62,908 nt of DNA. It comes from WHTX01 sp038255145 (GTDB lineage: Bacteria; Actinomycetota; Acidimicrobiia; Acidimicrobiales; CAIXPF01). The notes under the pieces are model-generated. The model ran no database searches. It saw only the letters and a list, made by a program, of their open reading frames with translations, and was not told the DNA's origin. This document shows positions 56,257 to 62,908 of the stretch, in pieces. Position 1 is the first letter of the stretch; the number at the start of each line of letters is the position of its first letter. Both the position numbers and the translations under genes were made by a program. The stretch is taken from positions 1 to 62,908 of the forward strand of contig JBBSLP010000032.1 of assembly GCA_038255145.1 (NCBI GenBank), given 5' to 3'.

Positions 56257-56361
56257 GCGGATGTGTCTCCGTGTCGTGTCGTACCGTCTGCCCCGGAGAG
56301 CCGTGGACGGTTCTGCTGGGGACGGACACCAGCTTGGGAGCCCTTCGTAAGACGCGATCCC

Positions 56362-56377
56362 GGTTCCTGTGAGAACC
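56362..56377. promoter_or_regulatory. inverted repeat in the two-component system promoter region
   Basis: GGTTC (56362-56366) and GAACC (56373-56377) flank CTGTGA, 49 bp before the chosen response-regulator start. The surrounding 56340-56410 is locally less GC-rich. It might bind the regulator itself; evidence is only the symmetry. Confidence 0.3.
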
Positions 56378-56425
56378 AGGGAAGAACTTCGCTCCTTACC
56401 TCCTCTTGCGGCGCGATCCGGCCTG

Positions 56426-57160
56426 ATGGACGTCGTGGTAGGCCCCAGGTACGAAGCTGTCACGACCCTGCGCGACCGGGCCGAGCCCCAGGTGCTGGTG
56501 GTCGAGGACGACCGCAGCGTGCGCGAGTCCCTGGTCCGGGCCCTGCGCTTCGAGGGCTACGACGTGCGTGACGCCGCCGATGGGGCCGTGGCCCTCGACG
56601 CCGTCGACGCCGACGTGCCCGATGTGGTGCTGCTCGACGTGATGATGCCCAACCTCGATGGCCTGACCGCCTGTCGTCGGCTGCGTGAGCGCCACGCGGG
56701 TCTGCCCATCCTCCTGCTCACCGCCCGCAACGAGGTGGCCGACCGGGTTGCCGGACTCGACGCCGGGGCCGACGACTACCTGGTCAAGCCGTTCGCCCTC
56801 GACGAACTGCTGGCCCGGCTGCGGGCGTTGCTGCGTCGCACCAGCCTGTCGGGGTCCGACGAGGAGCTGCGCTTCGACGACCTGGTGCTCGACCCCCGTC
56901 GCCGCTCGGCCACCCGGGGCGGGCGCGACCTGGCCCTGACCAAGACCGAGTTCGACCTGCTCGAGCTGCTCATGGTCAACGCCAGCCTGGTGCTCGACCG
57001 CGACACCATCTACGAGCGCATCTGGGGCTACGACTTCGGCACCGGATCCCGCTCGCTGGACGTCTACGTGGGCTACCTGCGACGCAAGACCGAGGCCCAC
57101 GGCGAACCCCGGTTGGTGCACACCGTGCGCGGCGTGGGCTACGTGTTGCGCACGACATGA
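56426..57160 (+). CDS. OmpR-family response regulator (MprA-like)
   Basis: A response regulator of about 244 residues. The receiver has VLVVEDDRSVRESLVRAL, phospho-Asp in DVVLLDVMMPNLDG, Thr in LLLTARN and Lys in VKPF. The OmpR/PhoB winged helix contains LALTKTEFDLLELLMVNAS and RSLDVYVGYLRRK. It is closest in look to the MprA/TcrA group. The ATG at 56426 is used; the receiver itself begins about 25 residues later, so a later start is possible. It overlaps the kinase gene by 4 bp. Confidence 0.92.
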   Translation: MDVVVGPRYEAVTTLRDRAEPQVLVVEDDRSVRESLVRALRFEGYDVRDAADGAVALDAVDADVPDVVLLDVMMPNLDGLTACRRLRERHAGLPILLLTARNEVADRVAGLDAGADDYLVKPFALDELLARLRALLRRTSLSGSDEELRFDDLVLDPRRRSATRGGRDLALTKTEFDLLELLMVNASLVLDRDTIYERIWGYDFGTGSRSLDVYVGYLRRKTEAHGEPRLVHTVRGVGYVLRTT

Positions 57161-58572
57161 GCCTGCGTTGGCGGGTGGCCGCCGGGGTGGGGTTGATCGT
57201 GGCCCTGGCCTGCACCGTGGCTGCCCTCGGCGCCTACGCGACCACGTCGCGCCAGCTCCACCGTTCGCTCGACGACTCCCTGCTGTCGGTGGCCACGGCG
57301 GTGAACCGGGCCGCGGTGGCCCGCCCCACCCGCCGGGGGCCTGACATCGGGGCCGGCACCCGCCCCGAGATCGCCGCCGCCCGCATGCGGGCCTGCCCCC
57401 TGGTGGGCGAGGTGCAGCCCGCGGTGGCCGCCCAGCTGGTCACCGACTCGGGCGACATCATCGGCTGCATCCCCGGCGGGGTGCGCCTGCCCGTCGAGGA
57501 CACCGTGCTGACCCGGGCCCGTGGCGGCGACAGCCAGCTCGACTCCGTGGACGTGGACGGGGTCGGCTACCGGGTGCTGTCCGTGGGCCTCGAGGGCGGC
57601 GGGGTGCTCCAGGTGGCCCGGGGCCAGGACGAGGTGGCGGGCGTGTTGGGCCAGCTGGGTCGGCGCTACGCCGCCCTCAGCGCCGCGGTGGTGGCCCTGG
57701 CCGTGGGCTTCGGGTGGGTGCTGGCGGCCCGGGTCGTGCGCCCGGTGGAGCGCCTGCGCGACGCGGCCGAGCACATCGCCCGCACCCAGGACCTGTCCAC
57801 CCCGGTGCCCGTGGACGGGGCCGGCGAGGTGCGCAGCCTGGCCCGCAGCATCACCACCATGGTCGGTGCCCTCGACACCTCCCGCCAGCAACAGCGCCGC
57901 CTGGTGGCCGACGCCGGCCACGAGCTGCGAACGCCGCTGACCAGCCTGCGCACCAACGTGGAGCACCTGCGCCGGGCCGGGGACCTGCCCGCAGCCGAGC
58001 GCAACGAGGTCCTCGACGCCGTCGAGCTCGAGGTGGCCGAGCTCAGCGACCTGGTGGCCGAGCTGGTCGAACTGGCCAGCGACGTCCCCGGGGGCGGTGA
58101 GGCCCCCGACGTGGTGCGCCTGGCCGAGCTGGCCGAGGGCGCTGCGGTCCGGGCCCGGTGGCGCACGGGCCGCGACGTCCTGGTCAGCGACGACGAGGGC
58201 GCAGCCGTGTCGACCCCACCCCAGCTGCTGGAGCGGGCCATCGCCAACCTCATCGACAACGCGGCCAAGTACGCCCCCGCGGCGGGGCCCATCGAGGTGC
58301 GGGTGGCCGGCGGCCGCCTCGATGTGCTCGACCGGGGACCGGGCTTCGACGACGCCGACCTGCCCCACGTCTTCGACCGCTTCTACCGGGCCACCAGTGC
58401 CCGCACGGCGTCGGGGTCGGGGTTGGGCCTGGCCATCGTGCGCCAGGTCGTCGAGCGCCAGGGGGGCACCGTGTTCGCGGCCAACCGCCCCGGTGGTGGC
58501 GCCGCCGTCGGCTTCGTGTTGCCCACCGTGGCGGATGTTCTCGTGGACGTCAGCCCTGGAAGCGGGGCATGA
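57157..58572 (+). CDS. sensor histidine kinase (MprB-like)
   Basis: A 471-residue membrane kinase. One membrane helix (6-28), an extracytoplasmic sensor of about 135 residues with two Cys (CPLV, GCIPGG) that may pair, a second helix (about 165-190) and HAMP (ARVVRPVERLRDAAEHIART) come first. The H-box HELRTPLTSLR, N-box NLIDNAAKYAP, G1 DRGPGF and G2 GSGLGLAIV follow. It would phosphorylate the regulator encoded before it (ATGA overlap). Its 3-prime end overlaps the convergent oxidoreductase gene by 23 bp. Confidence 0.93.
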   Translation: MSLRWRVAAGVGLIVALACTVAALGAYATTSRQLHRSLDDSLLSVATAVNRAAVARPTRRGPDIGAGTRPEIAAARMRACPLVGEVQPAVAAQLVTDSGDIIGCIPGGVRLPVEDTVLTRARGGDSQLDSVDVDGVGYRVLSVGLEGGGVLQVARGQDEVAGVLGQLGRRYAALSAAVVALAVGFGWVLAARVVRPVERLRDAAEHIARTQDLSTPVPVDGAGEVRSLARSITTMVGALDTSRQQQRRLVADAGHELRTPLTSLRTNVEHLRRAGDLPAAERNEVLDAVELEVAELSDLVAELVELASDVPGGGEAPDVVRLAELAEGAAVRARWRTGRDVLVSDDEGAAVSTPPQLLERAIANLIDNAAKYAPAAGPIEVRVAGGRLDVLDRGPGFDDADLPHVFDRFYRATSARTASGSGLGLAIVRQVVERQGGTVFAANRPGGGAAVGFVLPTVADVLVDVSPGSGA

Positions 58573-59680
58573 CCTTGGTGGCGAACAGCTCGAGCGAGGT
58601 GAGCAGTCGCTCGGGTTCGAAGATGCCCTGGGGGATGATGAGGAAGTTGTCCTCCACGGCGAAGCGGGACTGGGCCTCTTCGATCATGCGGCTTATGGTG
58701 TCGGGGCTGCCGATGAGCAACTTGGGTCGGGGCTGACCGAAGGACACGGCCCAGTTGTCCCAGAACCACAGCATGTCCTCGGCCCACTCGTGGGCCAGTT
58801 CGTCGGTGGGGGCGCAGATCATCAGCCCGCCCCAGGCCGCCTGCTCACCCTCACGGATGTCGTGGCCCCAACGCTCGGCCTCTTCCTTGTACTTCGCCCA
58901 CAGCATGCGGCAGAACTCGAGGTCACCGGAGAGGACGATGGGGCGGCCCTTGTGGCGGGCCCAGAACATGGCCGTGCGCAGCGAGGCCGAGAAACCACCG
59001 TAGAGCTGGGGCATCGGGTCCTGGAACGGCCGGGGGGCGATGCCCACCTGGTCGATGGTCATGTCCTCACGCACACCGGCGCCGTACTTGGTGTACACGT
59101 CATGCTGGTGGGGGTTCTTCATCCCCGTGGCCGGGAACTGGAAGAACTTGCCCTCGTGGCGGAAGAGGGGGTTCTGCAACGCGGTGAGCACGACGTCGAC
59201 GTATTCCGAGAAGTACTCCCGGTTGAGGTCGTCCTCGGCGCTGTCCTTGTTCCACGGGCCCACGGCGGCGAGTTGGGGTTGGATCTTGAAGTTCTCCACC
59301 CAGCGGTACTGGTAGCCCCGCACCATGCCGAAGCTGAAGCGGCCCTTGAGCATGTGATCGAGGGTGGAGATGTACTCGGCCGAGCGCAGCGGGTTGTGGG
59401 TGGTGGACACCCAGCCGCAGGAGATGATCTTCATGCGCTGGCTGTGGCTGCCCAGCCACATGGCCATGGGTCCCAGCTCGTTGGAGGCCTCGAAGCCCTC
59501 GACCTGGAGGTGGTGCTCGGGGTGGCCCCAACCGGCGTAGCCCCACTGGTCGGCCGCGGTGGCGTAGGTGGCGAGCTCGTCGAGCATGCGCTGGTAGAGC
59601 TCGTTGCTCTGGCCGGCCAACCCGTTCTCGAGCTCGGCCCGTCGCCCCACCGTGCAGTACGAGAACAGGTTGAAATCCAC
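58550..59680 (-). CDS. luciferase-like (LLM-class) flavin-dependent oxidoreductase
   Basis: A 376-residue TIM-barrel flavoprotein of the bacterial-luciferase superfamily: MDFNLFSYCTVGRRAELENG, YAGWGHPEHHLQVEGFEASN, ISCGWVSTTHNPLRSAEYIS and RFSFGMVRGYQ. Members use FMNH2 as monooxygenases or F420 as dehydrogenases/reductases. FMN-type monooxygenation is my guess from the general look. GTG 59680. It is divergent from an SDR gene, 153 bp apart, and the pair may work in one pathway. Confidence 0.9.
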   Translation of the reverse strand: MDFNLFSYCTVGRRAELENGLAGQSNELYQRMLDELATYATAADQWGYAGWGHPEHHLQVEGFEASNELGPMAMWLGSHSQRMKIISCGWVSTTHNPLRSAEYISTLDHMLKGRFSFGMVRGYQYRWVENFKIQPQLAAVGPWNKDSAEDDLNREYFSEYVDVVLTALQNPLFRHEGKFFQFPATGMKNPHQHDVYTKYGAGVREDMTIDQVGIAPRPFQDPMPQLYGGFSASLRTAMFWARHKGRPIVLSGDLEFCRMLWAKYKEEAERWGHDIREGEQAAWGGLMICAPTDELAHEWAEDMLWFWDNWAVSFGQPRPKLLIGSPDTISRMIEEAQSRFAVEDNFLIIPQGIFEPERLLTSLELFATKVMPRFQG

Positions 59681-59833
59681 GCGTGAACCCCCGTTCAGAA
59701 CCGGTCTGCTTGTCTAGAGCCTGGCACGCGGTGCGTCAACCGTCACGCCCGCGTTGGCGGCCGGGGCGGGCGGTGGGCGAGGCTGGCCGCTGGATCTAGC
59801 CGCGGCACGCACGGCTGACGAGGGGGAGCGCAC

Positions 59834-60685
59834 ATGGGACGACTGGACGGCAAGGTGGCGGTCATCACGGGGGCGGCCTCGGGGATCGGGGCGGCCACCG
59901 CGGCGCTGTTCGTGGCCGAGGGGGCCAAGGTCGTCATCGGCGACCTGCAGGACGAGGTGGGGGAGCGCTTCGCCGCCTCCCTGGGCGACGGCGCCCGCTA
60001 CCGCCACGCCGACGTGACCAGGGAAGACCAGGTGGCCGCCCTGGTGGCCGACGCCACCGACACCTGGGGGCGCCTCGATGTCATCTACAACAACGCCGGG
60101 TTCATCGGTGCCTCGGGCCCCTTCCAGGACACGACGGTCGACGACTACGAGCTGACCATGAACGTGCTGCTGCGCAGCGTGTTCTTCGGCATCAAGCACG
60201 CCTCGCCGGTCATGAAGGCCCAGCGCTCGGGGTCGATCATCTCCACGGCGTCGGTGTGCGGCCTGGTGCCGGCCATCGGCAACCACCTGTACAACGTGGC
60301 CAAGGCCGGGGTGGTCATGATGACGAAGACGGCGGCGTTGGAGCTGGCCGAGGACGACGTGCGGGTCAACTGCATCTGCCCCGGTTACGTGGCCACCCAG
60401 CTGATGGCGGGCCGGGCCCTGTCCGACATCTCCGAGGAGGAGAACAAGGACCGCTTGGACAACGCCCGCGACAAGCTGGCCGCGTCCCAGCCCATCAGCC
60501 GGCTGGGTGAGCCCGACGACATCGCCCGCATGGCGCTCTTCCTGGCCTCGGACGATTCGACGTGGGTGACGGGCACGGCCCAGGTCGTCGACGGTGGTCT
60601 GACCCTGGGCAAGCCCTGGCGCAAGCAGGCCAAGGCGATCACCAACGTCACTCCCATCCGCATGTACCTGCCCCCCGAGGACTGA
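59834..60685 (+). CDS. short-chain dehydrogenase/reductase
   Basis: A 283-residue classical SDR. GRLDGKVAVITGAASGIGAATA, an Asp after strand 2 (IGDLQD, NAD preference), YNNAGFIG, IISTASVCGL and catalytic YNVAKAGV are present, with CPGYVATQLM. The C-terminal DSTWVTGTAQVVDGGLTLGK is normal, and a short extension follows. Such enzymes oxidise sterol-, cyclohexanol- or sugar-type alcohols; substrate not readable. ATG 59834 follows GAGGGGGAG. Confidence 0.93.
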   Translation: MGRLDGKVAVITGAASGIGAATAALFVAEGAKVVIGDLQDEVGERFAASLGDGARYRHADVTREDQVAALVADATDTWGRLDVIYNNAGFIGASGPFQDTTVDDYELTMNVLLRSVFFGIKHASPVMKAQRSGSIISTASVCGLVPAIGNHLYNVAKAGVVMMTKTAALELAEDDVRVNCICPGYVATQLMAGRALSDISEEENKDRLDNARDKLAASQPISRLGEPDDIARMALFLASDDSTWVTGTAQVVDGGLTLGKPWRKQAKAITNVTPIRMYLPPED

Positions 60686-60716
60686 CCCCCGCGCCGCGGT
60701 GAGCCGTCGGGGTCAG
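60682..60716. terminator. hairpin joining two convergent stop codons
   Basis: CTGACCCC (60682-60689) pairs with GGGGTCAG (60709-60716). The stem contains both stop codons, that of the SDR (60683-60685) and that of topoisomerase IB (60713-60715). The 19-nt loop is itself GC-rich. A bidirectional terminator is likely. Confidence 0.5.
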
Positions 60717-61828
60717 CTGGCCTCGGCGGCTTCGCCGTCTTCCTCGCGGGCGGCCTGGCGGGCGGCCCGGCGCAGGATGACGACGAGCTTGGCCTCGTCG
60801 TGGACCAGGCCGGGGTGGGCGGCCAGCACCCGCTCGATGTCCCGCTCGGCCACGGCGCAGAGCAGGCCGGCGTGGTGGGCGTCGACGACGGTGGGGTGCA
60901 CGTAGCTGGAGCGGCACACGGTGGGGGTGTTGGCCAGGAGCTCGGCGGCGGCCTTGATGGCGGCCACGGCCTGGCGCTTGGCCTCGGTCTCACTGCTGGC
61001 GGGGGCGACGGCGCACAGCTCGGAGGCCACCCGCACGCTGGCTCCCCAGGTGCGGAAGTCCTTGGCCGTGTAGGGGCCGCTGGTGACGTCCTGCAGGTAG
61101 GCGTTGACGTCACGGGAGCCGATGGCGTGGTGGTCGTCGCCGTCGATGTACTGGAAGAGGACCTGGCCGGGGACGTCCTGGCAGCGCTTGACCACCTTGG
61201 CCAGGCGCGTGTCGCTGAGCACCAGCTCGCGGTGGTGGCCGCCCTTGCCCCGGAAGCAGAAGGTGACCTTGCCGCCCTTGATGTCGGCGTGCTCGTCGCG
61301 CAGGGTGGTGAGGCCGTAGGACTCGTTGGTGCGGGCGTACTCCTCGTTGCCCACCCGGATGAGGGTCTGGTCGAGCAGGTCGATGACGGCGGCGGTGACC
61401 TTGTGACGGGGCAGGCCCCGGGCTGACAGGTCAGCCGAGACCCGTTGGCGCAGGGCGGGCAGGCTGAGGCCGAAGTCGAGGACCCGCTCGAACTTGGCCT
61501 CGTCGCGCACCGCCCGCCAGTCGGGGTGGTAGCGGTACTGCTTGCGGCGGCGGGCGTCCCAGCCCGTGGCCTGGAGGTGGCCGTCGGGGCGGGTGCAGAT
61601 CCACACGTCGCTCCACGCCGGGGGGATGACGATGGCCTTGACGCGGGCGATGGTGGCCCGGTCACGCTCGACGGTGCCGTCGGGCCGGCGGTAGCTCCAC
61701 CCCGTGCCCGCCCGGCGTCGGGACAGGCCCGGGTCGGTGTCGTGCACGTAGTGGAGGCCGGCGGCTTCAGCCATGGCCAGGGAACCGGCAGCGGACTGGT
61801 GGTCGTCAGCGGAAGGACGGCGGAGCAC
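60713..61828 (-). CDS. DNA topoisomerase IB
   Basis: A bacterial, poxvirus-type topoisomerase IB of about 371 residues that relaxes supercoils through a 3-prime phosphotyrosine. The N-terminal beta domain has WSYRRPDGTVERD and IPPAWSDVWICTRPDGHLQATGWDARRRKQYRYH. The catalytic domain has VGNEEYARTNESYGLTTLRDEH, FRGKGG, and the active Tyr in SSYVHPTV, with YTAKDFRTWGAS. The start is GTG 61828; ATG 61774 is an alternative that would remove 18 residues. It stands alone. Confidence 0.93.
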   Translation of the reverse strand: MLRRPSADDHQSAAGSLAMAEAAGLHYVHDTDPGLSRRRAGTGWSYRRPDGTVERDRATIARVKAIVIPPAWSDVWICTRPDGHLQATGWDARRRKQYRYHPDWRAVRDEAKFERVLDFGLSLPALRQRVSADLSARGLPRHKVTAAVIDLLDQTLIRVGNEEYARTNESYGLTTLRDEHADIKGGKVTFCFRGKGGHHRELVLSDTRLAKVVKRCQDVPGQVLFQYIDGDDHHAIGSRDVNAYLQDVTSGPYTAKDFRTWGASVRVASELCAVAPASSETEAKRQAVAAIKAAAELLANTPTVCRSSYVHPTVVDAHHAGLLCAVAERDIERVLAAHPGLVHDEAKLVVILRRAARQAAREEDGEAAEAS

Positions 61829-61913
61829 TGAACGGTGCTACCCCCGCGAGGCCCTGGTCATGCCGGTCCGATGGCACGGCTTGGTGCGGCCGGGTCGGGG
61901 GTAAGCGCCAACG

Positions 61914-62531
61914 GTGACCGACCTGCGTGCGTGCCTGTTGAACTGCTCGCTGAAGGGGACGGGCCAGGGGCCGTCGTCGACCGATGTGCTGTTGGCCGAG
62001 GTGGCCGCCGAGCTGGCCATGGGCCACGTGGCGGTGGACGGCCCCATCCGCGTGGTGGACAACGACGTGTGGCCGGGGGTGACGTCGGACGAGGGGGCTG
62101 GGGATGGGTGGCCGGCCATCCGTGAGCGCATCCTCGACGCCGACATCCTCGTGTTCGGCACCCCGATCTGGATGGGCCACGTGTGCTCGGTGGCCCAGCG
62201 GGTGCTCGAGCGGCTGGATGCCTTCCTCGGGGAGCTCGACGAGGTCGGCCGGATGGTCTCCTTCGGCCGCGTGGCCATGGTCGCCGCGGTCGGCAACGAG
62301 GACGGGGCCCACCACGTGTGCGCCGAGGTGTTCCAAGGCCTGAGCGACGTGGGCTTCACCATCGCCGCCAGCGGGATGACCTATTGGGTGGGCGAGGCCA
62401 TGGGCAAGGTCGACTACCAGGACGTGGTGCCGAGACCCGAGAAGGTGACGGCGGCGACGAAGCTGGCCGTGACCAACACGGTCCACCTGGCCCGGTTGCT
62501 GAAGGACGCCGGTTACCCGCCCGTGGCCTGA
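61914..62531 (+). CDS. flavodoxin-like NAD(P)H-dependent FMN reductase
   Basis: A 205-residue flavodoxin-fold reductase. It has CLLNCSLKGTGQGPSSTDVLL as the phosphate loop, then ADILVFGTPIWMGHVCSVAQRVLERLDAF and a third flavin loop near AVGNEDGAHHVC. It would reduce quinones, FMN or other acceptors. GTG 61914 is the start. It ends inside the convergent ion-channel gene (19-bp overlap). Confidence 0.88.
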   Translation: MTDLRACLLNCSLKGTGQGPSSTDVLLAEVAAELAMGHVAVDGPIRVVDNDVWPGVTSDEGAGDGWPAIRERILDADILVFGTPIWMGHVCSVAQRVLERLDAFLGELDEVGRMVSFGRVAMVAAVGNEDGAHHVCAEVFQGLSDVGFTIAASGMTYWVGEAMGKVDYQDVVPRPEKVTAATKLAVTNTVHLARLLKDAGYPPVA

Positions 62532-62908
62532 GGCTCGGTCCCGCCAGGCCCGTCCGCGGCGGCGTCGTCGATGTCGCTGCCGCCGTTGTCCTCGCTGCCA
62601 CCCTGGTCGCCCGTCCGCGGCGGGTGGAGGGAGGCCGGACGGTTCTGCCCCATGATGCTGACGAAGCGAGCCACGGCCGTGACCAGGAAGATCTGCCCCA
62701 GGAGGGCCTCGATCGCCGTGAGGCTGCGGGCCAGCGGGGTGGCCGGTGTGAGGTCGCCGAAGCCCACGGTCGTGAGGGTGATGGCGCTGTAGTAGAAGAA
62801 CTCGCGCAGGCCGGCGTGGCCCGCCTGGTTGAAGAAGTCGCCGGTCCAGTCGTAGAGGGCGGCGTAGACGGCGGCGAACGACAGCCCCATGAGCACGTAG
62901 ACGTCGAG
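62513..62908 (-). CDS. potassium-channel-type ion channel, N-terminus beyond window
   Basis: The C-terminal 131 residues of a two-helix ion channel. FFYYSAITLTTVGFGDLTPATPLARSLTAIEALLGQIFLVTAVARFV contains the pore helix, the TVGFGD potassium selectivity filter and the inner helix. An acidic, Gly/Asp-rich tail follows. The frame remains open at the window edge, so the first helix is only partly visible and the gene is partial here. Confidence 0.9.
   Translation of the reverse strand, partial: LDVYVLMGLSFAAVYAALYDWTGDFFNQAGHAGLREFFYYSAITLTTVGFGDLTPATPLARSLTAIEALLGQIFLVTAVARFVSIMGQNRPASLHPPRTGDQGGSEDNGGSDIDDAAADGPGGTEPQATGG

Noticed and set aside
1..62908. tRNA, rRNA, prophage or insertion sequence
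   Set aside because: I found no tRNA-like cloverleaf with T-loop consensus, no rRNA sequence, no transposase or phage structural protein. The DUF222/HNH gene is chromosomal-type and not by itself evidence of a mobile element.

Overview
The window is very GC-rich (about 70 % or more by eye), gene-dense and uses many GTG starts. Actinobacterial-type families dominate: a DUF222/HNH endonuclease, an ECF42-type sigma factor with a DGPF partner, MprA/MprB-like two-component genes, many CaiB/BaiF CoA-transferases, a flavin-dependent luciferase-like oxidoreductase and split-barrel (PPOX/FDOR) proteins. This fits an actinobacterium, and the mixture resembles Acidimicrobiia (Iamia-like) chromosomes. 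That placement is inference. I see no rRNA, tRNA, CRISPR array, phage gene or transposase, so this looks like ordinary chromosome.

Layout. 0.3-5.2 kb is a metal locus: a leftward run znuC-like, Fur/Zur-like, corA and PAP2 phosphatase, divergent from rightward znuA- and znuB-like genes, with a promoter-embedded palindrome between them. 5.4-10.3 kb holds an Asp-rich repeat protein, an ArsR/AHSA1 pair, a DsbA/FrnE-like protein, a frameshifted hydrolase-cyclase and a winged-helix protein. 10.4-19 kb has uppP, a frameshifted winged-helix gene, an enoyl-CoA hydratase, a 925-residue membrane protein with a PI-PLC-like domain and a PMT/ArnT-like glycosyltransferase. 19.2-28.2 kb is a catabolic block: a dienoyl-CoA isomerase-like protein and a class II aldolase rightward, and leftward a zinc-ribbon protein, hydantoinase A- and B-type subunits and a fused double CoA-transferase. 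29-36.4 kb has two MFS transporters, a TetR regulator, a lipase-like hydrolase, a methyltransferase remnant, a PPOX protein and a second fused CoA-transferase. 37-45.9 kb has a choloylglycine-hydrolase-like enzyme, an SDR, the DGPF/ECF42 pair, an ArsR/CDF metal-export pair, the DUF222/HNH gene and an XdhC-like protein. 45.9-62.9 kb has a truncated glycosidase, a thioesterase, two overlapping CoA-transferases, a MerR-DICT regulator, a cation/proton antiporter, a two-component system, a luciferase-like oxidoreductase, SDRs, topoisomerase IB, a flavoprotein and an edge-truncated ion channel.

How genes fit together. Metal import (znuABC-like, Fur-like, CorA) and export (ArsR/CDF) both lie in the window, each with a candidate operator. 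Acyl-CoA metabolism is the other theme: three double CoA-transferase units (two fused, one split), two crotonases, a thioesterase, SDRs and a hydantoinase-type cassette.

The most unusual content is structural. A dispersed palindromic repeat family includes a perfect 40-bp palindrome, and a larger composite repeat is present in two opposite-facing copies 7.5 kb apart, one carrying five exact-length 19-bp tandem units. Several genes are visibly broken: an apparent 16-bp duplication frameshifts the hydrolase-cyclase, the winged-helix gene is frameshifted, the glycosidase has lost its catalytic domain, a methyltransferase is reduced to a tail, and another gene is reduced to a C-terminal fragment. 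No CDS was assigned from homology searches; all calls are by reading motifs.
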